The notes below the pieces were generated by a model that was not told where the DNA came from, ran no database searches, and saw only the letters and a list, made by a program, of their open reading frames with translations. A stretch of DNA of 64,000 bases from Furfurilactobacillus milii (GTDB lineage Bacteria; Bacillota; Bacilli; Lactobacillales; Lactobacillaceae). The position numbers were made by a program, and so were the translations under genes. Of the stretch, positions 17,596 through 26,994 are shown piece by piece (the stretch's first letter is position 1; every line of letters starts with the position of its first letter). The stretch is from assembly GCF_009864005.1 (NCBI RefSeq), contig NZ_WEZQ01000005.1:310408-374407 (forward strand). The letters run 5' to 3'.

Positions 17596-17629
17596 GTTCC
17601 GTTCAATACTAGCAATTAAATCACAATAT

Positions 17630-17668
17630 AAAAAAGATGTTTCCACAAAAGGAAGCATCTTTTTTTGA
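17630..17668. terminator. Terminator after the 73-aa gene
   Basis: Arms AAAAAGATGTTTCC and GGAAGCATCTTTTT pair with one G-T step around a short loop. T-runs on both strands let it also serve the convergent EamA gene. Confidence 0.85.
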
Positions 17669-17693
17669 TTTTTTAAATAAGAAAATCAGTAGT

Positions 17694-17726
17694 TGCATTA
17701 TACACTTAAAGCAAATGTATAATGCA
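17694..17726. repeat. Perfect 11-bp inverted repeat
   Basis: TGCATTATACA (17694-17704) and TGTATAATGCA (17716-17726) are perfect reverse complements with an 11-base gap. The arm centres are 22 bases apart, two helical turns. It lies between two convergent genes and has no T-run. Confidence 0.75.
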
Positions 17727-17758
17727 CTATCCTGCCAGAATAAGACATGTAGTCGCAA

Positions 17759-18661
17759 TCACGTTGCACTGCTACCCATTCTTTGTAACAGGTATACGGC
17801 TACAACCACCAGGATGGAACCAATCACTTCCATCACACTGATCTGCAGATGAAAGAAAATGATGCTCAGGATAAAAGTAACAACTGGCTGCAGCGCATCA
17901 ACAATGCTAATTACCGCTGAAGGCGCAAAGTTTAAACTGTACAGCAATGAGGAGAACGCGAAGATGGTGCCAACAAGAATAACAGCACTAATAGATAATA
18001 CCAGCTTACCAGTAATGACCGGCGTGTGACTCCAAAATGGATGCCATAAGTTAAATAGCACACCGCTGATAAACATCCCCCAGCCAAGTACTACAAATGG
18101 TGAATGTTTGGCAACGATTTTCCTTGGTAACACCACATAACATGCCGCCGTGACACCTGCTAACACACCCCAAATAATTGAGTTCATCGGTACCGCCAGA
18201 GAATGGATATTGCCCTTCGTTATTGCTAAGAAAACACCTACCAATGCAATACCAAACGCAATTAAGTCAGTTTTTAACGGCCGTTCATGTTTGAAGACTA
18301 AGGCCCCTAGCACAATAAACAGCGGACTTAAGTATTGCAAGATAGTGGCCGAAGCTGCATTACCAGTTTTAATACTCATGTAAAAGGTAAATAAGTTTGC
18401 CATTAGCCCAATCAGTGCATAGGCGAACAGCCAACCGATCAAGCGCCACGATTTAAACAGGTCAAAAATGTGACGACCTTCGCGAAACCAACTAATTAAG
18501 AGCAAAATAACGCCGGCACCAAGCGTCCGCACCGATAAAAACCAGGTTGCTGGGATATTCTGTGTTTGAGAAATAAACTGCAAGATCGTGCCTGAAATCC
18601 CCCACAGTGTGGAAGCAAAGGCTGCCCACAGAATACCCTTTGTGTAATTTTGAGTTTTCAT
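17759..18661 (-). CDS. EamA-family (DMT) transporter
   Basis: A 300-aa integral membrane protein with about ten hydrophobic helices arranged as two EamA repeats. Signature stretches are ASTLWGISGTILQFIS in the first repeat and the loop SAVISIVDALQPVVTFIL in the second. The drug/metabolite transporter superfamily exports or imports small metabolites such as amino acids; the substrate cannot be predicted. GAGG precedes the ATG by about 9 bases. It appears to be a single-gene unit. Confidence 0.88.
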   Translation of the reverse strand: MKTQNYTKGILWAAFASTLWGISGTILQFISQTQNIPATWFLSVRTLGAGVILLLISWFREGRHIFDLFKSWRLIGWLFAYALIGLMANLFTFYMSIKTGNAASATILQYLSPLFIVLGALVFKHERPLKTDLIAFGIALVGVFLAITKGNIHSLAVPMNSIIWGVLAGVTAACYVVLPRKIVAKHSPFVVLGWGMFISGVLFNLWHPFWSHTPVITGKLVLSISAVILVGTIFAFSSLLYSLNFAPSAVISIVDALQPVVTFILSIIFFHLQISVMEVIGSILVVVAVYLLQRMGSSAT

Positions 18662-18875
18662 GAATCAATCCTCTAACCTAATGTATATTTTTAACCGCCA
18701 TCATTAACTTGATTGAACTCAATAAAATCCGTACTCCATTTTGCCCGTTTTTGGTAGTTTCAATCAAGGATGGATACTTCACAGTAAACTTTTTCTCGTC
18801 ATTCTTGCCGTGTTAATACGTTTTAATAATTTACTGTTTTTACTGTAGTTCAGCTTTCTTTTTATGAGAAAACGA

Positions 18876-20375
18876 TTATTGTTCAAACGCTTGGGCGGCT
18901 TTAATGGCGACCTGCCAGCCATGATAAAGTTGATTACGTTTACCTTCCGCCATTTGTGGTTCGAACTGGTCGCCCGTCATATACAAGCGACGTAACTCTT
19001 CTTGATCTTCCCAAAAGCCAATCGCTAGTCCAGCTAGGAAAGCTGCTCCAAGCGCTGTCGTTTCGTTAATCTTGGCACGTTTGATGGTTGTATTTAGAAT
19101 GTCAGCTTGAAATTGCATCAAATAGTCATTCTTGGATGCACCACCATCCACATGCAATGTGTCAATTTTCAAACCGGTGTCACCAGCCATTGTATCGACC
19201 ACGTCGCGAGTTTGGTACGCAATTGCCTGCAATGTTGCCCGCACAAATTGTTCACGGGTTGTTCCACGTGTGAGTCCAAACACAGCGCCACGCAGTTCTT
19301 GATCCCAGTATGGCGCACCTAACCCTGTAAACGCCGGTACCACGTAAATATGATCATCTGGATCCGCCGCCATGGCCATTGCTTCAGAATCCCCAGCGTC
19401 TTGAACCAGCTTCATTCCGTCTCGCAACCACTGAACCGCCGAACCAGCAACGAATATTGATCCTTCAAGGGCATAAGTTACTTCACCATTTAAACCATAT
19501 GCAATGGTCGTTAGTAACCCCTTAGTTGATAATGTGGGTTGCTGACCAATGTTCATAACAATAAAGGCACCAGTGCCATAAGTATTTTTGACGTTGCCTT
19601 TGTCAAAAGCTGTTTGACCAAAGAGTGCCGCTTGCTGATCGCCTGCGATACCACAAATCGGCACCGACACACCTGACATGGTGTAATTTGCCGTATAGCC
19701 GTATATTTCGGACGAGCTTCGCACTTCAGGTAATAACTCAGCTGGAATATCAAAAGCCTTTAACAAATCGGCATCCCACTTCAAATCATGAATGTTGAAC
19801 AGCATTGTCCGACTGGCGTTTGTATAGTCTGTCGCATGAACCTTACCACCAGTCAGCTTCCATAACAGCCATGTGTCGATGGTGCCAAACAGTAGGTCAC
19901 CAGCTTCTGCGCGTTCACGACAACCTGGCACATTATCCAATAACCACTTGATTTTAGAAGCAGAAAAATAAGCATCTACCACAAGCCCCGTCTTTTGACG
20001 AATTGTCTCAGTCAACCCGGCCTGTTGCCATTGTTCTGTAATGCTGGTCGTCTGTTTTGACTGCCAAACGATGGCATGATAAACGGGCTTTCCCGTTTTG
20101 CGGTCCCAAATAATGGTTGTTTCACGCTGGTTGGTAATCCCAATTCCACGGATTTTGTATGGAGCAAGGTGCGCCTGAATCAAGGCATCTGCCATCACTG
20201 ATTGAACACTACTCCAGATTTCCTCGGGATCGTGTTCCACCCATCCCGGTTGCGGAAAGTATTGTGGAAACTCTTTCTGAGCTTTTCCTACAATCTGTCC
20301 TTGATGATTGAAAATCATGGCCCGACTACTAGTCGTTCCCTGGTCAATCGCCATCATGTACTGCTCGTCGTTCAT
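18876..20375 (-). CDS. glpK: Glycerol kinase
   Basis: Phosphorylates glycerol to glycerol 3-phosphate with ATP, for lipid synthesis or catabolism. The 499-aa FGGY kinase has IDQGTTSSR (10-18), GITNQRETT and the C-terminal [10 protein letters not shown] phosphate motif. The ATG at 20375 is chosen because TGGAG lies 7 bases upstream and the family N-terminus begins there. By numbering identical to enterococcal GlpK, the histidine phosphorylated by HPr (His232) is replaced by Thr232 in NYTMSG, so PTS activation is probably lost. No glpF or glpO/glpD is adjacent. Confidence 0.96.
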   Translation of the reverse strand: MNDEQYMMAIDQGTTSSRAMIFNHQGQIVGKAQKEFPQYFPQPGWVEHDPEEIWSSVQSVMADALIQAHLAPYKIRGIGITNQRETTIIWDRKTGKPVYHAIVWQSKQTTSITEQWQQAGLTETIRQKTGLVVDAYFSASKIKWLLDNVPGCRERAEAGDLLFGTIDTWLLWKLTGGKVHATDYTNASRTMLFNIHDLKWDADLLKAFDIPAELLPEVRSSSEIYGYTANYTMSGVSVPICGIAGDQQAALFGQTAFDKGNVKNTYGTGAFIVMNIGQQPTLSTKGLLTTIAYGLNGEVTYALEGSIFVAGSAVQWLRDGMKLVQDAGDSEAMAMAADPDDHIYVVPAFTGLGAPYWDQELRGAVFGLTRGTTREQFVRATLQAIAYQTRDVVDTMAGDTGLKIDTLHVDGGASKNDYLMQFQADILNTTIKRAKINETTALGAAFLAGLAIGFWEDQEELRRLYMTGDQFEPQMAEGKRNQLYHGWQVAIKAAQAFEQ

Positions 20376-20461
20376 GTCGCAACTCCATTCATTGACAAGA
20401 TTCGAATTTTTGAACACGTTCCACCAAACAAAGATAAGTTTAGCAAACTTTTAGGCATCTG

Positions 20462-21352
20462 TTACCCCTGTTTTGACGATTGCCTCAATTCTGCCTGCTT
20501 ATCTTCATCAAAAAAGTTGCCTGCAATATCAACCGTTGCAACCAGGTTCATAAAACTGTCTGGATCTGTTTCCTTAACGGTCGTTCGCAAATCGTACAAT
20601 TCATAACGTGAAATGACGATCATTAATGTTGAATTGTCACGATTCGAAAAGGCGCCACGCGAGGATAAAACAGTGACACCGCGAAAAAGGTGTTCTCGCA
20701 ACGCCGCGATTAATTCATCCGGCCGGTTCGTCACAATAAGAGCAGTCATCTTCTGATGACGTGTGTGAATTGTATCGACCATTCGTGAGGTTGCGTAGAT
20801 AGTGATAATCGTAAATAGCGCATTTTCCCAACCGATGAAGAAACCGGCAACAGCAATGATTCCGGAATTGAGCATCATCGTCAGTGTCCCTATTGAGCGG
20901 CCAGTCGTTTTTTGCAAAACCATGGCAATGATGTCCATGCCGCCGGTTGAAAATCCAAACCGAAATGGAAAACCAATGCCAATACCAGTCAAAATACCGC
21001 CAAACAATGCGTTTAGCAATGCATTATGAGACACACTCACCTCAGGAATTACAATTGCCAGCACGGATGTCACAATGGCGTTAGCAAAGCTCCAAGCCGT
21101 AAAACGTGGCCCAATTTTGCGCCATCCCATGATGCCAATCGGGAGGTTAAAAGCTAGAATAAACCAACCAGTTGAAATATCTGCACCAGTAAATTTAAGT
21201 CCCCAGTGCAATAACTGTGCAATCCCATTGAGTCCGCCAGCAAAAATGTTACTGGGGATCAGAAAAACATTCAACGCAACGGCACAGCATACGGCCGAAA
21301 ATAATAAAATTACAATTTTGATAAACGGGTTTTCATCATTCCATCGTGTCAT
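20462..21352 (-). CDS. YitT family membrane protein (DUF2179)
   Basis: A 296-aa protein with five to six N-terminal membrane helices (YitT_membrane, about 12-205) and a C-terminal cytoplasmic DUF2179 domain (about 215-285, with FSNRDNSTLMIVISRYE). The repeat-like GLNGIAQLLHWG and STGGMDIIAMVL segments are typical. The family occurs in many Firmicutes and its transported substrate is not established. AAAGGA lies 9 bases before the ATG. It is upstream of glpK on the same strand with an 86-base gap; any functional link is unproven. Confidence 0.9.
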   Translation of the reverse strand: MTRWNDENPFIKIVILLFSAVCCAVALNVFLIPSNIFAGGLNGIAQLLHWGLKFTGADISTGWFILAFNLPIGIMGWRKIGPRFTAWSFANAIVTSVLAIVIPEVSVSHNALLNALFGGILTGIGIGFPFRFGFSTGGMDIIAMVLQKTTGRSIGTLTMMLNSGIIAVAGFFIGWENALFTIITIYATSRMVDTIHTRHQKMTALIVTNRPDELIAALREHLFRGVTVLSSRGAFSNRDNSTLMIVISRYELYDLRTTVKETDPDSFMNLVATVDIAGNFFDEDKQAELRQSSKQG

Positions 21353-21490
21353 TTAGGGGATCCTTTCTTTTTGCTCTCAATGACCATAATTAAACCACAA
21401 TCTTGACGTTTATGACCACAAGTTGAAACCAATTTGGCGGCTATCCTCACAAAAATGTCATTCTTACAAACGTTTGATGAGAAAATGCGA

Positions 21491-21504
21491 TGAAACCGCT
21501 TAAA
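21491..21504 (+). promoter_or_regulatory. Cre-like site upstream of the C69 dipeptidase
   Basis: TGAAACCGCTTAAA matches the CcpA operator consensus TGWAANCGNTNNCA at all but one defined position. It lies about 35 bases before the candidate -10 element. A chance match is possible. Confidence 0.35.
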
Positions 21505-21538
21505 ATCGGTCACCTTTTCGCACCTGTTTTCTCTTTTC

Positions 21539-21547
21539 TGCTACAAT
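21539..21547 (+). promoter_or_regulatory. Extended -10 promoter for the dipeptidase gene
   Basis: TGCTACAAT is a TGn-extended -10 element 67 bases before the start codon. A second candidate, TTGTGT at 21555 with a 17-base spacer and TAATGT at 21578, lies closer to the gene. Confidence 0.45.
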
Positions 21548-21613
21548 TTATTCATTGTGTTTTTGTAATTTTATTCATAATGTTTCAGATTGATTGAAAG
21601 AGAGGCATCCTTG

Positions 21614-23044
21614 ATGCAAATAGATGACACCAGAAGACCATCGGCATGTACAAGTATTTTAATTGGTCGTTCCGCCTCAACGGACGGTTCCGTGATGATC
21701 GGCCGTAATGAGGACAGCAAAGCTTCCTGGCCAAAGCACTTTGTCGTTCACCCAGCTCAAACCTTTAGTGAGACGCAACAGTTTAAGTCAAAGGATAATG
21801 GTTTTACGATGCCACTGCCGAAGACGGCAATGCGTTATACCGCGACTCCTGAATGGACGACAAAGTATGGTCTTTTTGAGGAAGATGGTATTAATGAAGC
21901 AAATGTGGCCATGTCTGCGACGGAAAGTGCTTATTCTAACGCTCTCGTTCTGGCAGCTGACCCCTTAGTTGCTGATGGCATTCAGGAAGAGGCAATGGTT
22001 ACCGTGGTGCTTCCATACGTTACCTCGGCTAGAGAAGGCGTTCAACGACTGGGTAAATTAGTTGAAACTTATGGAACAGCAGAGACAAATGGTATTTTGT
22101 TCGCGGATTTACACGAAGCTTGGTATTTAGAGACTGGTGCCGGCCATCAATGGGTAGCACAGCGTATTCCAGATGATGGCTATGCAGTCGTTGCCAATCA
22201 GTTGGCCATTCAGCAAATCGATTTTACCGATCATGATAACTTTATGTTTGCTGATGGGATTGAGGACTTTGTCCAGCAGCATCACCTCAATCCTGATGCT
22301 AACGGTTTTAATTTTCGCCATATTTTTGGTACAACGGGTGTGAGTGATGAAATGTACAACACGCCGCGCGTTTGGATCGGTCAAAAAATGTTTAATCCAG
22401 AAATTGATCAGTCACCAACCGATGAAGAATTGCCTTTTATTCGTTACGCTAGCAAACGTCTTTCGGTTAACGACGCAGAAGCTTTTCTCAGTAATCATTA
22501 CGAAGGCACCGAATACGATCCAGTTGGCCGCGAAGCAACGCACAAACACGCCTTTCGTCCGATTAGCTTAGCCAAAACACAAGAATCCCATGTCCTCCAG
22601 CTTCGGCCAAATGTGCCTGCAGTCATGGCTGGCGTTCAGTGGTTGGCGATGGGCGTTGCGGCTCAAAGTAATTATGTTCCCTTTTACACGGCCATCAATA
22701 GCACACCATTAGCCTATCAACGTGGACAAGGCAAGTACGCCGCCAACAGTGCTTACTGGACGTTTAAGTTGGCTAGCGTGCTACTTGACGCTCATTATCG
22801 TCACTTTGAAACGCCTTATCATCAAGCTCAGCTTAAATTACAAGCAGATCTCGGCGCACACCTCTGCGAAAGCGATGCTAAAGCCCTCAAATTAAGCGGT
22901 GACGTATTGATTCAGTATCTGACTGATAGCAACGCCGAATGTGCCAAACAAGCTTTAGACACGTATACAAGCCTAATCAGCGATCTTATCACTAACAGCA
23001 CTGATTTTTCGCCTCTAAACTTTAACACAGACGAAAATCTATAA
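21614..23044 (+). CDS. C69-family dipeptidase (PepD-like)
   Basis: Ntn-hydrolase dipeptidase of broad specificity. The 476-aa protein has the nucleophile in SACTSILIG (Cys12), DGSVMIGRNEDS just after it, and GVNEANVAMSATES-like NEANVAMSATES. Cys12 sits behind an 11-residue leader, so self-cleavage to expose it is expected as in related enzymes. No signal peptide is visible, so it is cytoplasmic. ATG 21614 has AGAGG about 9 bases upstream; an in-frame TTG at 21590 is less likely. The amino-acid permease gene follows after 65 bases. Confidence 0.92.
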   Translation: MQIDDTRRPSACTSILIGRSASTDGSVMIGRNEDSKASWPKHFVVHPAQTFSETQQFKSKDNGFTMPLPKTAMRYTATPEWTTKYGLFEEDGINEANVAMSATESAYSNALVLAADPLVADGIQEEAMVTVVLPYVTSAREGVQRLGKLVETYGTAETNGILFADLHEAWYLETGAGHQWVAQRIPDDGYAVVANQLAIQQIDFTDHDNFMFADGIEDFVQQHHLNPDANGFNFRHIFGTTGVSDEMYNTPRVWIGQKMFNPEIDQSPTDEELPFIRYASKRLSVNDAEAFLSNHYEGTEYDPVGREATHKHAFRPISLAKTQESHVLQLRPNVPAVMAGVQWLAMGVAAQSNYVPFYTAINSTPLAYQRGQGKYAANSAYWTFKLASVLLDAHYRHFETPYHQAQLKLQADLGAHLCESDAKALKLSGDVLIQYLTDSNAECAKQALDTYTSLISDLITNSTDFSPLNFNTDENL

Positions 23045-23109
23045 AATATTACATTCACACCAGTACGGGCGATTTTTCACTGGCAATGATATTGAGGAAG
23101 TAAATACAA

Positions 23110-24606
23110 ATGGAAAAGAAAAAGACCCTGTCACTTGGGGCATTAGTCTTAATGATTTTCACCACTATTTTTGGTTTTGGGAACACTCCGGCAGCCTTTG
23201 AACAAATGGGCTACGGCGCAATCTTCTGGTATTTACTGGGCGCACTGTTATTCTTTCTGCCCAGTGGTTTAATGTTCGCTGAATACGGTTCCTCGTTGAA
23301 GGAATCAAAGGGTGGCATTTATTCATGGTTGGATGCGTCCATTAGTGAAAAATGGTCCTTCATTGCAACCTTCATTTGGCTATCAGCATGGATCATCTGG
23401 CAAGTTATGATTTCGCAAAAAGTTTGGATCACTCTTTCAACCATCATTAGCGGTCACGACACCACGAACAATTGGCATTTTCTAGGCTTGAACTCAACGT
23501 TAACAGTTGGCCTACTCGCCTGTCTGTGGATCATCGCCATTACTTGGGCAGCCTCACGTGGAATGTCCTTCATCGCTAAGGTTTCATCAGTTGGTGGTAT
23601 TGCCATTATGGCGCTTAACGTGATTTTAGTACTTGCTAGCCTCATCATTTTAATCGCTAATCATTTTACACTGGCCCAGCCAGTTAACCATTTATCCGAC
23701 TTTGCCACTTCACCAAATCCACAATTCCAATCGCCCATTGCGATGATCAGCTTTGTCATTTATGCCATCTTTGCTTACGGTGGTTTGGAATCCATTGGTG
23801 GGGTTACTGACTCACTGGACAAACCTGAAAAAACATTTCCTCGGGGCATCTTGATTGGCACCATTGTCATTGGGATTAGCTACTCACTTACCATCTTTTT
23901 ATGGGGGATTTCAACAAACTGGAGTATGGTGATTGCTCACGGGAACGTTAATTTGGGTAACATTACTTATGTATTAATGGAGAACCTAGGGGATATTCTT
24001 GGCCTCTCAATTGGTCTATCAGCTTCTAGTGCTCATATTTTGGGCGAGGTATTTTCACGTTTTGCCGGAATCAGTATGTTTTTAGCTTATTTAGGCTCTT
24101 TCTTTGTCCTGATATACTCACCTCTAAAATCCTTTATTTTAGGTTCACCTAAAGAACTTTGGCCTAAGAAAATGACCCGTTTGAACAAGCATGATATGCC
24201 AGAATTTGCGATGTGGATGCAAGCTACCGCGGTTGTCATCTTTATCGCAGGGATTTCATTAGTGTCTGTGCTTACCCACAAAGATGCTAAGTTCTTCTAT
24301 AATGTGCTGACGTCAATGAGTAATGTGTCAACCACCTTGCCTTACCTCTTCTTGGTAGGTGCCTTTCCTTATTTCAAGAGAGAAGATCGTCCACGTCCGT
24401 TTGTCGCCTACCATTCACATCGCTGGATGATATTCGTTGTTACTGTTGTGATGGTAACGTTAAGCATCGGAATTGGTTTCTCCATTCTGCAACCATTTTT
24501 GGAAAAGGATTGGGTAACCGCCATTGCGACTGTTGCTGGTCCACTGATTTTTGGCTGTATTGCCTGGGCTTTTTATGCAAACCGGGAACATCACACCACC
24601 GACTAA
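23110..24606 (+). CDS. yjeM: APC-superfamily amino acid permease, YjeM-like
   Basis: A 498-aa membrane protein with about twelve helices, in the glutamate/GABA antiporter branch of the APC superfamily. The N-terminal TM1 region (LVLMIFTTIFGFGNTPAAF), KGGIYSWLDASI and the strong similarity along its length to Escherichia YjeM place it there. Substrate is unknown. It follows the C69 dipeptidase closely with no terminator between, so the pair may release and then move amino acids. Long terminator-like hairpin follows. Confidence 0.88.
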   Translation: MEKKKTLSLGALVLMIFTTIFGFGNTPAAFEQMGYGAIFWYLLGALLFFLPSGLMFAEYGSSLKESKGGIYSWLDASISEKWSFIATFIWLSAWIIWQVMISQKVWITLSTIISGHDTTNNWHFLGLNSTLTVGLLACLWIIAITWAASRGMSFIAKVSSVGGIAIMALNVILVLASLIILIANHFTLAQPVNHLSDFATSPNPQFQSPIAMISFVIYAIFAYGGLESIGGVTDSLDKPEKTFPRGILIGTIVIGISYSLTIFLWGISTNWSMVIAHGNVNLGNITYVLMENLGDILGLSIGLSASSAHILGEVFSRFAGISMFLAYLGSFFVLIYSPLKSFILGSPKELWPKKMTRLNKHDMPEFAMWMQATAVVIFIAGISLVSVLTHKDAKFFYNVLTSMSNVSTTLPYLFLVGAFPYFKREDRPRPFVAYHSHRWMIFVVTVVMVTLSIGIGFSILQPFLEKDWVTAIATVAGPLIFGCIAWAFYANREHHTTD

Positions 24607-24626
24607 ACATTTTTTAGTCAATAGAT

Positions 24627-24696
24627 AAAAACTACCATCACTGCCATTGGTATTGTCCTTTTTCGACGTGCTAACGGTAATGATGGTGGTTTTTTA
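24627..24696 (+). terminator. Terminator after the permease gene
   Basis: Long imperfect hairpin: ACTACCATCACTGCC pairs with GGTAATGATGGTGGT and is followed by TTTTT. Confidence 0.75.
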
Positions 24697-24726
24697 GTAT
24701 TTTTGAAAAGCAATAATTAAGCCAGC

Positions 24727-24762
24727 AAAAAACGCCACCTGTCCGAAGACAAATGACGTTTG
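24727..24762 (-). terminator. Terminator after rplS
   Basis: On the minus strand the hairpin has a TTCG tetraloop between AACGTCATTTGTC and GACAGGTGGCGTT, followed by a run of T. It ends the rplS transcript. Confidence 0.88.
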
Positions 24763-24778
24763 GCTCAAATCGCAAATC

Positions 24779-25132
24779 TTAACGACGTGCTTCCTTGATC
24801 CGGGCTGCCTTACCATGCAATGCACGTAAGTAGTAAAGCTTACTACGACGAACACGGCCATGGCGAGTTACTTCAACGTGGTCAACTCGTGGTGAGTTAA
24901 CTGGGAATGTCCGTTCCACACCAATCCCGTTACTGATCTTACGAACAGTGTACGTTGCGGAAATACCAGCACCGCGGCGCTTAACAACAACACCTTCGAA
25001 TAACTGGATACGTTCGCGAGTACCTTCAACAATTCGTGCGAAAACACGAACAGTGTCGCCGGCACGGAAATCTGGCATGTCATCGCGAAGTTGCCCTGCG
25101 GTGATCTTTTCAATTAATTGGTTCTGTCTCAT
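24779..25132 (-). CDS. rplS: 50S ribosomal protein L19
   Basis: Large-subunit protein at the interface with the small subunit. The 117-aa protein starts [16 protein letters not shown] and has [20 protein letters not shown] and [16 protein letters not shown], all typical of bL19. The ATG at 25132 is chosen because an in-frame GTG upstream overlaps the AAAGGAAG binding site. It is separated from trmD by its own promoter and leader. Confidence 0.97.
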   Translation of the reverse strand: MRQNQLIEKITAGQLRDDMPDFRAGDTVRVFARIVEGTRERIQLFEGVVVKRRGAGISATYTVRKISNGIGVERTFPVNSPRVDHVEVTRHGRVRRSKLYYLRALHGKAARIKEARR

Positions 25133-25215
25133 AATGTGAGAACTTCCTTTCACTCAAAATTCATAAACGGGCATCCCGCCAGCGGAATATTGGTAGTATT
25201 GGGCTCAAAGCCACA
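25133..25215 (-). ncRNA. Candidate L19 leader (autoregulatory 5' UTR)
   Basis: The rplS leader holds tattccgctggcgggatgc followed by ccgttta (minus strand, 25164-25189), resembling the conserved core of the Firmicute L19 leader. The leader starts just after a good promoter and ends at the rplS ribosome binding site. If real, it would let excess L19 repress its own synthesis. I identified it from memory of the motif, not by a covariance search. Confidence 0.5.
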
Positions 25216-25219
25216 AACT

Positions 25220-25249
25220 AGATTACCATAGAACAAGCGCATTTGTAAA
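25220..25249 (-). promoter_or_regulatory. Promoter of rplS
   Basis: On the minus strand TTTACA (25244-25249) and TAATCT (25220-25225) are 18 bases apart. The start would fall near 25213, giving an 80-base leader. Confidence 0.55.
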
Positions 25250-25265
25250 GGCATTTTCCTTTACA
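25244..25265. repeat. Perfect 8-bp inverted repeat over the rplS -35 box
   Basis: TGTAAAGG and CCTTTACA flank a 6-base loop (CATTTT). It overlaps the -35 box of the rplS promoter and could be the trmD terminator remnant or an operator. Confidence 0.55.
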
Positions 25266-25316
25266 GAATTAATGAGTTCTGCGGACCAGGTAATGCCGCA
25301 AACTTATCAAACGCAC

Positions 25317-26057
25317 TTAGCCCCGCGTTTCTTCATCTATGACATCAGCTAATAAACGACGTTGTGAAACCGTCAATTCGGCATTATCAAGCAGGTCTGG
25401 TCGCCGTTGATAGGTCCTTCTCAAGGACTCTGTTTCACGCCACTGATCAATCAATTGATGATTACCGTTTGTCAGCACCTCAGGCACTTTCATGCCTCTA
25501 AAATCTGCCGGACGTGTGTACTGCGGATACTCCAGCAAACCGTTACTAAATGAATCTCCGGGCGCTGAATCCGTATTTCCCAACACGTCAGGAATCAATC
25601 GAACCGTTGCATCAATCATGACCATAGCGCCAAGCTCCCCACCGGTTAGCACGTAATCGCCTAGGGATACTTCATCGGTGACTAAATGACGAATCCGTTC
25701 GTCATAACCTTCATAATGGCCACAAATAAATGTCAAATGTGACTCTTTAGAAAAGTCTTCCGCAACATGCTCGGTAAAAGGAACGCCAGCCGGGTCGAGT
25801 AAAATCACGCGCCCTCGATCACCCGCTTCTTGTTCAACATGATCCATGGCATCAAAAATCGGCTGCGGCATTAACAGCATACCAGCGCCACCACCATAAG
25901 GCGTATCATCGACATGATGATGTTTATCCGTCGTAAACTGACGAAAATCAGTCACGTTGATATCTAGAATTCCTTTATCAACAGCCTTACCAACGATGGA
26001 CTCAGTTAATGGCCCACTAAACATGTCCGGAAAGAGACTTAAAATATCAATTCTCAT
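25317..26057 (-). CDS. trmD: tRNA (guanine-N1-)-methyltransferase TrmD
   Basis: SPOUT-class enzyme that methylates G37 next to the anticodon of several tRNAs, preventing frameshifts. The 246-aa protein begins [13 protein letters not shown] and has the YGGGAGMLL loop, the trefoil-knot segment [19 protein letters not shown] and PQYTRPADF. The start codon lies inside the end of rimM (11-base overlap), so translation is coupled. rplS follows but has its own promoter. Confidence 0.97.
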   Translation of the reverse strand: MRIDILSLFPDMFSGPLTESIVGKAVDKGILDINVTDFRQFTTDKHHHVDDTPYGGGAGMLLMPQPIFDAMDHVEQEAGDRGRVILLDPAGVPFTEHVAEDFSKESHLTFICGHYEGYDERIRHLVTDEVSLGDYVLTGGELGAMVMIDATVRLIPDVLGNTDSAPGDSFSNGLLEYPQYTRPADFRGMKVPEVLTNGNHQLIDQWRETESLRRTYQRRPDLLDNAELTVSQRRLLADVIDEETRG

Positions 26058-26574
26058 CGCTGTCCAACCCCGCCATCATTTCGATATGAACGACACCATT
26101 AGCGATGTCGACATCTTTAACAACTTGATCAATCACCGGTAACAACAAGTCAGACTTGCCTTGTCGCTTAACCACCCAGACATCATTTGCACCAGGCGCC
26201 ATAATTTCAGAAATCGTGCCAAGGTCTTGTTGATGTTCGTCAATAACATGAAGCCCAATAATTTCACGGTAATAATATTGACCTTCAGGCAATTTTTGCT
26301 GCTGATCTTCCGTAACATACAGATCAGCGCCCTTATATTTTTCAACCAAATTAATATCGTTCATTCCTGTAAAAGTAATGAGGATAAAACTTTTGTGGGG
26401 TCTTGAGGAGGCGATGGTTAATTTTTCTTGGTGCGCGCCCGGCGTTTGTGCCGTGACGTAAACCTGACTGCCAACCTTAAAACGTGACTTTGGAAAATCA
26501 GTACTGGAGATAACCCGAAGTTCTCCCTTCAGACCTTGTGTATTTACAATTTTACCAATGGTGTAAAATGCCAT
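26047..26574 (-). CDS. rimM: 16S rRNA maturation factor RimM
   Basis: Helps mature the 3' domain of 16S rRNA and binds S19. The 175-aa protein has the N-terminal barrel ([18 protein letters not shown]) and the C-terminal PRC barrel ([29 protein letters not shown]). It overlaps trmD by 11 bases. A terminator lies between it and khpA, so the rimM-trmD part may use its own promoter in the 88 bases upstream or read-through. Confidence 0.96.
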   Translation of the reverse strand: MAFYTIGKIVNTQGLKGELRVISSTDFPKSRFKVGSQVYVTAQTPGAHQEKLTIASSRPHKSFILITFTGMNDINLVEKYKGADLYVTEDQQQKLPEGQYYYREIIGLHVIDEHQQDLGTISEIMAPGANDVWVVKRQGKSDLLLPVIDQVVKDVDIANGVVHIEMMAGLDSDEN

Positions 26575-26662
26575 TCCAATCTCCTTAACATTTAACGTGC
26601 AACAGCAAACACTCTATAACTAAATATAAGTGGTGTTCTCACAGCTAACTAATAAATATTAT

Positions 26663-26700
26663 AAAAAAAGGACCGAGAAATAATCATTCTCAGGTCCCTT
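26663..26700 (-). terminator. Terminator after khpA
   Basis: On the minus strand GGGACCTGAGAA pairs with TTCTCGGTCC, followed by TTTTTTT. It overlaps the khpA stop codon by two bases and splits the usual rpsP-rimM-trmD operon. Confidence 0.8.
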
Positions 26701-26977
26701 ATTTATTCTCGTCAACAATAATCAAACGAACCTTTTGTTGGTCAACCGTCCGAATGCTGTACACCAATGTGCGAATTGCTTGCGCAACCTGACCATGACG
26801 GCCAATAACTTCACCAATATCATCGGGCGCAACCGTTAATGAATAATTCATAAAACGGTCCCCCTGTTCCGCCTGTACAGAAACTGCATCAGGATGTGAA
26901 ACAAGTGGTTGGACCAACGTTTGGATTAGTGAAGCAACTGCATCGACTGATAAACGATTATTTTGATTCGTACTCAT
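26699..26977 (-). CDS. khpA: RNA-binding protein KhpA
   Basis: Small KH-domain RNA-binding protein that forms a complex with KhpB/EloR and affects cell elongation and division in streptococci and lactobacilli. The 92-aa protein has the KH core VIGRHGQVAQAIR (GxxG loop) around residues 62-74. It sits 17 bases after rpsP, as in many Firmicutes, and ends in a strong terminator. Confidence 0.93.
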   Translation of the reverse strand: MSTNQNNRLSVDAVASLIQTLVQPLVSHPDAVSVQAEQGDRFMNYSLTVAPDDIGEVIGRHGQVAQAIRTLVYSIRTVDQQKVRLIIVDENK

Positions 26978-26994
26978 GAATTGTCGCCTCGAAT

